From the NCBI RefSeq assembly GCF_008973665.1, contig NZ_WACP01000010.1:186001-250000 (forward strand): DNA of 64,000 nucleotides. The letters run 5' to 3'. Numbering within the stretch: position 1 is the stretch's first letter; each line of letters opens with the position of its first letter. Positions 1 through 6,753 of this stretch are shown here, in pieces. A model generated the notes under the pieces. That model was not told the DNA's origin and did not search any database. It worked only from the letters and a program-made list of their open reading frames with translations. Made by a program: the position numbers and the translations under genes. Source of the stretch: Paenibacillus tengchongensis. Its GTDB lineage: Bacteria > Bacillota > Bacilli > Paenibacillales > Paenibacillaceae.

Positions 1-83
1 GCTCTTTATTTGTATTTTAACATAAATAATTCCAATTATGGAATAGAAAATATGCATTTTTGCGTTTTTTTGCCACATAGCGA

Positions 84-1253
84 CTATTCCTGCACAGCTG
101 TACTTCCTAAGTAATGCAGTGCCAGCTCCCGGTAAAAATCAATCGACCGCAAATAAGCACCGATATCGACCCACTCATTCGGTTGATGGGCCTGCCCTGG
201 TTCTCCGGGCCCGTAAATCAGCACCGGCAGACGGCCTTCGTCATGCAGGATGGAGCCATCCGTGTAGTACGAAACGCCCTGGACGGATTCTCCCGCATTC
301 CCATTCAGCTCAAGCGCCGTGCGGATCAGCTCATGGCCGGGATCCGTGTACACCACACTCCGGTCCAGCAGCTGCTCCACCTGGTAACGGTAATCGGGGT
401 GCCGCGTGCGGATAGCCTCCAGACGCGCGGTAATTTCCGCCTGCAATGACGCATGACGCAGCGGCGGAACGGTCCTTATATCGACATCGATGACGCAGCG
501 GTCAGGGATGACGTTGGTCTGCACGCCCCCTTCCATCCGGTTCACCGACAGGCTGCTTGTCCCCAGCACCGGATCGGCGGCCCGCCATTCCAGCGCATGA
601 CTGTGCAGCAGCGATATAATCTCCGCCATGCCTTCAACGGCGTTGACCCCAAGCTGCGGCATCGAGCCGTGGGCGCTGCGGCCGGCAAGTGTAATCCGCA
701 GCCAGAGCGCGCCCTTGTGCCCGATGGCCACCTTGCTTGCGGTCGGCTCGCCGATCACGATGGCGGAGAGGTCCCGCAGGGCGGCGTGACCCGCATAATG
801 CCGGGCGCCGCAGCTGTCCACTTCTTCGCCTGCGGTCGCCAGCACGGTCAGCCCGCCGCCGAGGCTGACGCCTTCCTGGTGGAGCGACACGGCGGCGAGC
901 AGCATGGCCGCCAGGCCGCTTTTCATATCGGAGGCTCCCCTTCCATACATCCGGCCGTGTTCAATGACCGCACCATGCGGCGGATAGCTGCCGGCCTCCG
1001 GTGTCCAGGCGCTGACCGTATCCAGATGGCCGCAGAACATCAGCTTCCGGCCGCCGCCGCAGCCCAGCGTCAGCTCCAGATTGCAGCGTCCCGCTGCAAA
1101 CTCCTCTATCCTGCTCTGCAGCCCATACTCCTGCAGGAAATCCCGCACCACGGCAGCCAGTGTAAGCTCATTCCCCGGCGGATTGCAGGTGTCGGCCTGA
1201 ATCAGCTTTTGCAGGAACGGTACAGCAATCTCCCGCTCTCTGACATCCTTCAT
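84..1253 (-). CDS. M20 family metallopeptidase (ArgE/DapE-like deacylase)
   Basis: A 389-aa cytoplasmic zinc amidohydrolase of the ArgE/DapE/CPG2 group, which hydrolyses N-acyl or peptide bonds on small amino-acid derivatives. The metal-site signatures are visible in order: GHLDT (His76, Asp78), GRGASDMKSG (Asp109), AGEE (catalytic Glu143/Glu144), GEPT, and the dimerisation-domain segment SAHGSMPQLGVNA. Length is normal for the family. The ATG is preceded by GGGAGGG about 8 bases upstream. It is a single gene with no biosynthetic neighbours, so the substrate (acetylornithine, succinyl-diaminopimelate or a dipeptide) cannot be assigned. The family call is firm; the substrate is unknown. Confidence 0.85.
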   Translation of the reverse strand: MKDVREREIAVPFLQKLIQADTCNPPGNELTLAAVVRDFLQEYGLQSRIEEFAAGRCNLELTLGCGGGRKLMFCGHLDTVSAWTPEAGSYPPHGAVIEHGRMYGRGASDMKSGLAAMLLAAVSLHQEGVSLGGGLTVLATAGEEVDSCGARHYAGHAALRDLSAIVIGEPTASKVAIGHKGALWLRITLAGRSAHGSMPQLGVNAVEGMAEIISLLHSHALEWRAADPVLGTSSLSVNRMEGGVQTNVIPDRCVIDVDIRTVPPLRHASLQAEITARLEAIRTRHPDYRYQVEQLLDRSVVYTDPGHELIRTALELNGNAGESVQGVSYYTDGSILHDEGRLPVLIYGPGEPGQAHQPNEWVDIGAYLRSIDFYRELALHYLGSTAVQE

Positions 1254-1382
1254 CGCGATTTCCCTCCCTTAACTCACTTATGTAACAACTTACGCTAAGC
1301 GGGGAGGGGAATGCAGCCGCAAAAATCACTTCACACGCCAATCACACGCCAATTCGCTCTAGCTATGAAGCTATAATCTGTT

Positions 1383-2039
1383 TCATTCCGTTCCCTGATT
1401 CCACTCGCGGTAAAACTGCTCCAGATACAACAGCATAAACCGGTGCCGCTCCTCCGCCAGCTTGCGGCCGTAATCCGTGTTCATCAGGTCCTTTAATTTC
1501 AGCAGCTTCTCATAAAAATGGTTGATCGCCGTCCCTTTGGAATAATCGCGGTATTCCTGCTTCAGCGTTTCTTCCCGCGGCGCCGTCTCCGGATCGTATA
1601 CCGGCCGGCCTTTGGCTCCGGAGAAGACCATGGTCCGGGCAATGCCGATCGCTCCCAGCGCATCCAGACGGTCGGCATCCTGCACGCAGCGCCCTTCCGG
1701 CGTCGCCATCGGCTGTCCGCCTCCTCCGCTGAAGGACATGGTCTCAATGATGCTCATAATATGCTCCAGACGCTCCCCGTCATCCATCCGCCCGGCAAGC
1801 CAGCTGCGGACCTTATCCAGCCCTGCTTCCTTGGAAGGATTCAACTTCTCGTCGGCCACATCATGCAGCAGTGCAGCAAGGATACAAATGCCCCGGTCCG
1901 CTCCTTCCCTTTCCGCGATTAATGCCGCGGTATTGCGCACGCGCCGGGTGTGCCACCAGTCATGCCCTGTGTGGTCCCCGCCCAGCTCCGCTTTGGCGAA
2001 CTCCTCCGCTGCGGCAATCAAATTCTGTTCATTCATCAT
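1383..2039 (-). CDS. HD-domain phosphohydrolase (YpgQ/YedJ type)
   Basis: A 218-aa HD-superfamily metal-dependent phosphohydrolase. The metal ligands are recognisable: GHDWWH (His26/Asp27, His30), LLHD (His59/Asp60), and a later DADRLDALG aspartate. The order H-HD-D and the DADRLDALGAIG motif fit the small stand-alone YedJ/YpgQ group, whose members act on nucleotides; the substrate is not determined here. It starts with tandem ATGs after a GGGGGA ribosome binding site. Its 5' end faces the promoter of the histidyl-tRNA-synthetase-like gene, so the two are divergently transcribed across about 100 bp. Confidence 0.8.
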   Translation of the reverse strand: MMNEQNLIAAAEEFAKAELGGDHTGHDWWHTRRVRNTAALIAEREGADRGICILAALLHDVADEKLNPSKEAGLDKVRSWLAGRMDDGERLEHIMSIIETMSFSGGGGQPMATPEGRCVQDADRLDALGAIGIARTMVFSGAKGRPVYDPETAPREETLKQEYRDYSKGTAINHFYEKLLKLKDLMNTDYGRKLAEERHRFMLLYLEQFYREWNQGTE

Positions 2040-2094
2040 CGTTCAGTCCCCCTGCTTTACGCTTGCCTCTCCGGTATGTCATATCATTTTCAGC

Positions 2095-2123
2095 TTGCAA
2101 GGCTGCGCCTTGTCCGCTATAAT
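2095..2123 (+). promoter_or_regulatory. Sigma-A promoter of the hisRS-like leader
   Basis: TTGCAA at 2095-2100 and TATAAT at 2118-2123 are separated by exactly 17 bp, a near-consensus vegetative promoter. Transcription would begin near 2130. This leaves a leader of about 240 nt containing a short ORF and a terminator before the structural gene. Confidence 0.75.
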
Positions 2124-2157
2124 GTGCTGTAATCCAGTCTGAGAGGAAATGATTCTC

Positions 2158-2211
2158 ATGAACAGCATTACCATCATACAGAATCAGTTTTATTATCACA
2201 AGCAGCGTTAG
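2158..2211 (+). CDS. Putative 17-residue leader peptide
   Basis: The short ORF reads MNSITIIQNQFYYHKQR and then TAG. GAGAGG lies 11 bases before its ATG; an in-frame ATG at 2149 would add three residues but sits too close to the ribosome binding site. It is the first ORF after a strong promoter. Its last codons overlap the 5' arm of the first of a series of mutually exclusive hairpins, which is the layout of translation-dependent attenuators. There is one His codon (codon 14) preceded by Phe-Tyr-Tyr, and the peptide ends in a basic K-Q-R. The location supports a regulatory leader rather than a functional peptide. The inducing signal is not evident. Confidence 0.5.
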   Translation: MNSITIIQNQFYYHKQR

Positions 2212-2286
2212 CACTCCTGAAGATCATTCAGGGAGGGCTAACGCTATTCGCGTTCTGACCTCCCTGCGGAATATGAAACGCGCAGG
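2204..2286 (+). promoter_or_regulatory. Attenuator: competing hairpins of the hisRS-like leader
   Basis: Three overlapping hairpins can be drawn. A (2204-2245) pairs AGCGTTAGC..CTGAA with TTCAG..GCTAACGCT. B (2229-2266) pairs CAGGGAGG with CCTCCCTG and has an inner AACGC/GCGTT stem. C (2263-2286) pairs CCTGCG with CGCAGG. A excludes B, B excludes C, and C removes the 5' arm of the terminator that follows. A ribosome finishing the leader ORF would cover arm A, favour B and so allow termination. Folding of A would favour C and read-through. This is drawn by eye, not computed. Confidence 0.5.
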
Positions 2287-2311
2287 ACCAAGAGGTCCGG
2301 CGCGTTTTTTT
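2278..2311 (+). terminator. Leader terminator upstream of the hisRS-like gene
   Basis: ACGCGC-A-GGACC pairs with GGTCC-G-GCGCGT around an AAGA loop, followed by seven T residues: a strong intrinsic terminator. It lies between promoter and gene, about 60 bp before the start codon, so it must act as a conditional terminator for the gene to be expressed from this promoter. Confidence 0.75.
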
Positions 2312-2368
2312 ATTTGCTATTAAGGCCTGGCACTGTCAGGCCGCCTAATCCAAAGGAGCTGTTAACCG

Positions 2369-3643
2369 ATGCAAAATGTTAAAGGAACCTATGATTTTTT
2401 TGGACGTGAACAGGCGCTGAGACAGCAGGTACAGGACACGCTGCGCGCCTGCTTCGAGCTGTATGATTTCACTGCGATGGACACGGCCTTGCTCAATGAA
2501 CTGGAGGTGCTGGCCTCCAAATATGCCGGCGGCGACGAAATTCTGAAGGAGATGTACCGGCTCAGCGACCAGGGCGGACGTGATTTGGGCCTCCGCTACG
2601 ACCTGACCATCCCGTTCGCCAAAGTGGTCGCCCTGAACCCGGGCATCGAGCTTCCCTTCAGACGTTATGAAATCGGCAAGGTCTTCCGCGACGGTCCGGT
2701 CAAGAAGGGGCGGCTGCGGGAATTTCTGCAATGCGACGCCGACATCGCCGGAATCGCCGGGCCGCAGGCGGAGGCGGAGCTGATCCAGGTTGCCGTGCAG
2801 GTCTTCCGCACTCTGGGCATCCCCGTCGTGCTGAAGTGGAATAACCGCAAGTTCCTCGGCGAGCTTCTGGAAGCGGTGGGCGTGCCCGGGGAAGCGCAGC
2901 TCTCCGTCATGCTGTCGCTCGATAAGCTGGCCAAGATCGGCATAGACGGCGTGCTGGCCGAGCTGAAAGACAAGGCGCTGTCACCGGAAGCCGTTTCGGC
3001 CATCGCCGCTATGCTGGCGCAGCAGAACCCGGGCTTCGAACAATTGACGGAGATGTACGGACTGGAGGGCAAGCCCGGCGCTCTTGAAGTAGCCGAACTG
3101 GAGCAGCTGATTGCCGCCATCGGACTTTCCGGCGTCTGTTCCTTCGATCCCTTTCTCTCGCGCGGCCTCTCCTTCTACACCGGAACGGTGTATGAGATCT
3201 TCGATGCCTCCGGCAGCTACACCTCCAGCCTGGGAAGCGGCGGAAGATACGATGCCATCATCGGCAAGCTGTCCGGCAGGGAGGATATCCCCTACCCTAC
3301 GGTCGGCATTTCCTTCGGCATGGAAGCCATCATGGCCCTGCTGGCCGGCCGTCCGCTTCCGGAGGCCGCTTCCGCTGTGCTGGTCGTACCGCTGGGCAGC
3401 ACGCTGCCGCAAGCGCTGCTCACCGCGTCCGCGCTGCGGGAAGCGGGCATCCGGACTACGCTTGCCTCCGGCGGCCGCAAGCTCAAGAAGATACTGGCCT
3501 CCGCTTCGGCCAAGGGTACCCGTTATGTTGTGCTGATCGGCGAGGACGAAGCCGCGCAGGATATGGTGCTGCTGAAGGATATGCAGGAAGGAACGGAGGA
3601 GCTGCTGAGCGTGGAGCAGGCGGTCTGGACGATCGAGGGCTAG
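2369..3643 (+). CDS. Histidyl-tRNA synthetase-like protein (HisS paralogue or HisZ-like)
   Basis: A 424-aa class II HisRS-family protein. It has a motif-2 region (PFRRYEIGKVFRDG..GRLREFLQCDADI, residues 96-126), the histidine-binding signature RGLSFYTGTVYE (265-276), GGRYD (291-295), and a C-terminal anticodon-binding-like domain (about 336-424). The motif-3 position that normally reads G-[LI]-E-R is GMEA (317-320), so the ATP-contacting arginine appears to be alanine. This raises the question whether it aminoacylates tRNA or is a regulatory paralogue such as HisZ. HisZ usually lacks the anticodon domain and sits beside hisG; neither holds here. The ribosome binding site AAAGGAG precedes the ATG. 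Expression is probably controlled by the leader attenuator. The stop codon lies in the loop of a perfect 13-bp inverted repeat. Confidence 0.75.
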   Translation: MQNVKGTYDFFGREQALRQQVQDTLRACFELYDFTAMDTALLNELEVLASKYAGGDEILKEMYRLSDQGGRDLGLRYDLTIPFAKVVALNPGIELPFRRYEIGKVFRDGPVKKGRLREFLQCDADIAGIAGPQAEAELIQVAVQVFRTLGIPVVLKWNNRKFLGELLEAVGVPGEAQLSVMLSLDKLAKIGIDGVLAELKDKALSPEAVSAIAAMLAQQNPGFEQLTEMYGLEGKPGALEVAELEQLIAAIGLSGVCSFDPFLSRGLSFYTGTVYEIFDASGSYTSSLGSGGRYDAIIGKLSGREDIPYPTVGISFGMEAIMALLAGRPLPEAASAVLVVPLGSTLPQALLTASALREAGIRTTLASGGRKLKKILASASAKGTRYVVLIGEDEAAQDMVLLKDMQEGTEELLSVEQAVWTIEG

Positions 3644-3742
3644 TCCCTCGATCGTCCGGATGATAGAAGGGTAACACTGATTGGCTGGACGATAAAGGAC
3701 GGGTACCTTAATGTCCAGTCGATAAGGGAGCTAGTACCTTAT
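3627..3742. repeat. Three successive related palindromes
   Basis: Hairpin 1 (3627-3657) has perfect 13-bp arms, GGACGATCGAGGG and CCCTCGATCGTCC, with loop CTAGT holding the stop codon of the hisRS-like gene. Hairpin 2 (3685-3718) is flanked by CTGGAC/GTCCAG with inner AAAGG/CCTT. Hairpin 3 (3722-3742) pairs ATAAGG with CCTTAT. The three share a GATA/GATC-AGGG-CTAGT-CCT pattern and look like diverged copies of one palindrome. None is followed by a T-run, so these are not typical terminators. Confidence 0.6.
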
Positions 3743-3936
3743 ATCCTGGCGAGAGAGCGCTGACACCTTGGTCGCAACAAGGAATAGCAGTGAAGAAAAT
3801 GGCGTGAGTTGTATTTTAGAGATAAACTGTATTGTTGTTCCAGGAAAGTTCACACCACTAAATGGTATATTATATATTATTAAGGTATATTCACCATTGG
3901 TAAGTATGCTTTGACTAATCAATAATTACGAGGCTG

Positions 3937-4470
3937 GTGAGAATAATTAAAGAGAGAATAGTACTATCTCCTGCTGCTTTAGCCGATGTAGAATTTATCG
4001 TTGAGACAAAAACTTGCACTTCCCTATGGTCATTTGAAGATTTCATTCCTACTGATAAAGAGGAAGTCAAGAGAATGGTAACAGAGAGAATTAGCAGTGA
4101 CTGGTATAAGCAATACTTAATAAAGCTTAATAATACAGAAAAAACAACTATTGGAGAACTACATATTCATTGGTATGTGAAAGAACGTGAAAGCTGGGAA
4201 ATGGGCTATAGCATTTTTCCTGAGTATCAAGGACAGGGATATTCCATTGAAGCTGCCAGGATAGCGCTAAAGTATGCTTTCGAGGAATGGAATGCTCATA
4301 AAGTCGTTTCCATGTGTAATGAATTTAATATTGCATCCTACAAAGTTCTTGAAAAAATAGGGATGATCAGAGAAGGGGTATTTAGAGAAGAATTGCATAG
4401 GCAGGGGAAATGGGTAGATCAATACTTCTACTGCATACTCGACAGTGAATATCAAAAAATGAATTTTTGA
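3937..4470 (+). CDS. GNAT family N-acetyltransferase (RimJ/RimL type)
   Basis: A 177-aa acetyl-CoA-dependent N-acetyltransferase. The acetyl-CoA pyrophosphate-binding motif A is clear in the segment YSIFPEYQGQGYSIEAARIA, followed by the typical N-x-A-S-x-K-V-L-E-K-I-G-M pattern (NIASYKVLEKIGM) and a C-terminal F-R-E-E-L motif, all features of the RimJ/RimL branch acting on ribosomal protein N-termini or small amines. The start is GTG with only a poorly spaced GAGG upstream, so translation may be weak. The gene and about 150 bp upstream are visibly AT-rich compared with both neighbours, suggesting horizontal acquisition. The substrate is unknown. Confidence 0.75.
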   Translation: MRIIKERIVLSPAALADVEFIVETKTCTSLWSFEDFIPTDKEEVKRMVTERISSDWYKQYLIKLNNTEKTTIGELHIHWYVKERESWEMGYSIFPEYQGQGYSIEAARIALKYAFEEWNAHKVVSMCNEFNIASYKVLEKIGMIREGVFREELHRQGKWVDQYFYCILDSEYQKMNF

Positions 4471-4568
4471 ATTTTGACTGATAACATGCATGAGTGCTCA
4501 GCTCTCAGCCTCCGCATCCTGCAGGACTTTCCTCCGCCAGGAGGCGCCCGGTCAGTTCCATGTACCCA

Positions 4569-4861
4569 AGCCAATTGTATGCGAAAAATCGAATACAATG
4601 CGCTGCTGTCTCGCCTAACGAGCCAATTGTATGCGAAAAATCGAATACAATGCGCTGCTGCATCGTCATACGAGCCATATGTATGCGAAAAATCGAATAC
4701 AATGCGCTGCTGTCTCGCCAAACGAGCCAATTGTATGCGAAAAATCGAATACAATGCGCTGCGGCATCGCCAAACGAGCCAATTGTATGCGAAAAATCGA
4801 ATACAATGCGCTGCGGCGTCGCCTAACGATCCAATTGTATGCGAAAAATCGAATATAAGCG
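4569..4861. repeat. 52-bp tandem array of hairpin repeats (5 full units plus one partial)
   Basis: Units start at 4569, 4621, 4673, 4725, 4777 and 4829, an exact 52-bp period. Each has a conserved core, ATTGTATGCGA-AAAA-TCGAATACAAT, forming an 11-bp stem with one G/A mismatch and an AAAA loop. A more variable 26-bp GC-richer linker (GCGCTGCTG-TCGCC-AACGAGCC pattern) follows. The period is not a multiple of three and all frames stay open only by chance, so the array is non-coding. It fills the space between two acetyltransferase genes. The linkers are nearly identical to one another, so this is not a CRISPR array. Confidence 0.9.
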
Positions 4862-4966
4862 CAATGGACCGGGGGAATATCGGCGGATTGGCCCTGTTCC
4901 CCGGTCCATTTTCCCGGCATAATGGGTACAACTTTACTATCAGCTTGCAAATGGAGGATTTCGAAG

Positions 4967-5365
4967 GTGAACATTTCCTACACGATTAATCATCCGCTTA
5001 CGGCGGAAGTCGCGGCGGATATTTTCCGGAGCGCCGGTCTGCGGCGCCCGGTAGACGATCTCGGCCGCATCGGAAGAATGCTGCAGCATGCCGACATTCT
5101 CGTTGCCGCCTGGGACGGAGATACTCCGGTCGGGGTGGCCCGCGCGATTACCGACTATGCTTATTGCTGCTATCTGTCCGATTTGGCTGTCCGCAAAGAA
5201 TACCAGTGCCGGGGCATCGGCACAGAGCTGGTCGCCGCCCTGCGCCGGCATTTGGGCGAAGAAGCGATGCTGCTTCTGCTCTCCGCCCCTACTGCGATGG
5301 AATATTACCCGCGGCTCGGGTTCCAGAAGCTGGCGAACGCTTTTGAAATCTCACGCATCCGGTAA
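4967..5365 (+). CDS. GNAT family N-acetyltransferase (small)
   Basis: A 132-aa single-domain GNAT protein. The central strand-turn-helix motif is L-S-D-L-A-V-R-K-E-Y-Q-C-R-G-I-G-T-E-L, the acetyl-CoA-binding R-G-I-G-T loop, and YYPRLGF near the C-terminus is the usual family ending. The GTG at 4967 is chosen because GGAGG lies nine bases upstream; an in-frame ATG at 4922 would place the ribosome binding site inside the gene. The last 15 bases overlap the convergent 3' end of the kinase-like gene on the other strand. The acceptor substrate cannot be told from the sequence. Confidence 0.75.
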   Translation: MNISYTINHPLTAEVAADIFRSAGLRRPVDDLGRIGRMLQHADILVAAWDGDTPVGVARAITDYAYCCYLSDLAVRKEYQCRGIGTELVAALRRHLGEEAMLLLLSAPTAMEYYPRLGFQKLANAFEISRIR

Positions 5366-6355
5366 TACCGGCATCATTCGTTCAAACAGAAAGGAATTTC
5401 CCTGCAAAAATTGCCGCAGATAAGCCAATGCATAGGGCTGCTCTTCCCGCAAGCCGGAGATCTCCTCCGGATTGTCGGCATGATGGCTGTAATTCCCGAG
5501 CATCACCATGACAAAAAAGCATTCCAGCTGCGCCACCGCATTCTCCGGCAACGGCCGCACCGAAGCATATCCGTCAATGCACAGCTTCCGCTGGCAGGGA
5601 GTCAAGCCCAGCAGCATGGCAGCCAGATCATAGAGGTAATAGCCGTAACCGCATCTGCCGAAATCAATCGGCAGCAGCTGCCGGCCGTCGTCAATGATAT
5701 TGCCGGAATGCAAATCGCCGTGGATCAGCCCGTATCCCTCACCGGCAGGCTTCAGGGAAGCGAACTGGCGCAGAATCTTCGCAGCGGCCGCCTGGTAATC
5801 CAGCCATTCCCGCTCTGAAAGGAAGGACGGATAATGCCGCTTCAGCCGCTCCATTTCCAGCTTAAAGCTGTCCGCGCCCCAGCGCGGACGGGTGAAGCCG
5901 GCCGGAGGCGCAAAACAGGCTGCCGCCTGATGAAGCTCGCCGGCCATCCTCCCCAGTTCAGCCGCCTGCAGCTCGGAAAGATCGTCTTCGAGCAGATTCC
6001 CTTCCACCCAGTGCGTCACAGTTACCGGCGGCAAGGAAAGCCCTGCTTCTCCGGAGTGTACAATATACTCCCCGGAAGCAGCCGCAAGACCGGTCGGCAC
6101 CGGATAGGGCAAGGTGCGGCTGAGCGTGTCAAGCAGCTGCAATTCGGAGGCAAGCTCCGCAGTCCGTGTCCCCTCGCTATGAACGCGCAGGAGGTAGCTC
6201 CCGGTAGAGGCGGTTTCTACTTTAAAGGTGGCGCTGTCAGAGTACCCGATAAAGACAAGCTTGTCCCAAGCCAAACTGTATTGCGGCAAAGCGGCCAATG
6301 CAGCTGCCCTCGCCTTATTTAATCCTTCATTTCGGTGATTGCTATTCATATTCAT
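5351..6355 (-). CDS. Aminoglycoside-phosphotransferase-fold kinase (APH family)
   Basis: A 334-aa cytoplasmic small-molecule kinase of the APH/choline-kinase fold. Brenner's catalytic loop is intact (IHGDLHSGN, residues 211-219), followed by the Mg-binding DFG-like segment PIDFGR (229-234). Upstream, LLRVHSEG is at the place of the ATP-lysine strand but without an obvious lysine. The family includes homoserine kinase-like and fructosamine kinase-like enzymes, so resistance is only one possibility. Two ATG codons lie close together (MNMN); GGAG eight bases upstream supports the first. A small inverted repeat (6371-6390, CCTTAAA/TTTAAGG) overlaps the more distal AAGGAG and could influence translation. 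A Cys-rich short ORF lies directly upstream. Confidence 0.8.
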   Translation of the reverse strand: MNMNSNHRNEGLNKARAAALAALPQYSLAWDKLVFIGYSDSATFKVETASTGSYLLRVHSEGTRTAELASELQLLDTLSRTLPYPVPTGLAAASGEYIVHSGEAGLSLPPVTVTHWVEGNLLEDDLSELQAAELGRMAGELHQAAACFAPPAGFTRPRWGADSFKLEMERLKRHYPSFLSEREWLDYQAAAAKILRQFASLKPAGEGYGLIHGDLHSGNIIDDGRQLLPIDFGRCGYGYYLYDLAAMLLGLTPCQRKLCIDGYASVRPLPENAVAQLECFFVMVMLGNYSHHADNPEEISGLREEQPYALAYLRQFLQGNSFLFERMMPVLPDA

Positions 6356-6425
6356 GTTATTCGCTCCGCTCCTTAAAATTGGGTTTAAGGCAGCAAAGTC
6401 TGTCTATCTCCACGACAATCAGAGG

Positions 6426-6524
6426 TTACTGAACAGCAGCGGTTTCTTTTCCGGCTCCATGCAAGCAACCGCCGTCGCTTGAAATGCACAGACTTTGCAT
6501 AGAGCAGCCCGTAAACCTTGTCAC
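6426..6524 (-). CDS. Candidate 32-aa cysteine-containing small protein
   Basis: A GTG-initiated ORF begins MTRFTGCSMQSLC and contains three cysteines before its TAA. It is preceded by a strong GGGAGGGG ribosome binding site seven bases before the start. This otherwise unexplained spacer lies between the kinase gene and the terminator of the chemoreceptor gene. No family is recognised. It could be a leader peptide for the kinase about 70 bp downstream, an independent small protein, or chance. The good ribosome binding site is the only positive evidence. Confidence 0.25.
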   Translation of the reverse strand: MTRFTGCSMQSLCISSDGGCLHGAGKETAAVQ

Positions 6525-6629
6525 AGAAGTCCCCTCCCTTGATACCACAGGTTTCGTAAAAGTATTAGCATAAGTATATACCAGCCGGAAGAATCTTGTA
6601 ATTCTTATTTACTGCCCAATTCACAGCTC

Positions 6630-6662
6630 AAAAAAAGGGCCCCGCCGGGCGCCGGCGGGGCT
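6630..6662 (-). terminator. Terminator of the chemoreceptor gene
   Basis: On the minus strand GCCCCGCCGG and CCGGCGGGGC form a 10-bp GC-rich stem followed by a run of T residues. It is an intrinsic terminator about 90 bp after the chemoreceptor stop codon. Confidence 0.85.
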
Positions 6663-6753
6663 GAAATGTATATAATAAGGGGATATGAGACAAGTATAGA
6701 TGGCCAAGCTTAAATTAAGCTGAAAGCCGGCTAAAGATTCCCTTAAGAAGACA

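Noticed and set aside
2029..2214. 61-codon minus-strand frame between the HD gene and the leader
   Set aside because: It overlaps the strong plus-strand promoter and leader ORF, has no ribosome binding site, and its peptide lacks any recognisable motif.
2214..2311. T-box riboswitch before the HisRS-like gene
   Set aside because: The conserved AGGGTGG-ACCGCG T-box sequence is absent, and the leader is too short for a T-box stem I.
4569..4861. CRISPR array
   Set aside because: The linkers are nearly identical to each other rather than unique spacers, units are palindromic with an exact 52-bp period, and no cas gene is near.
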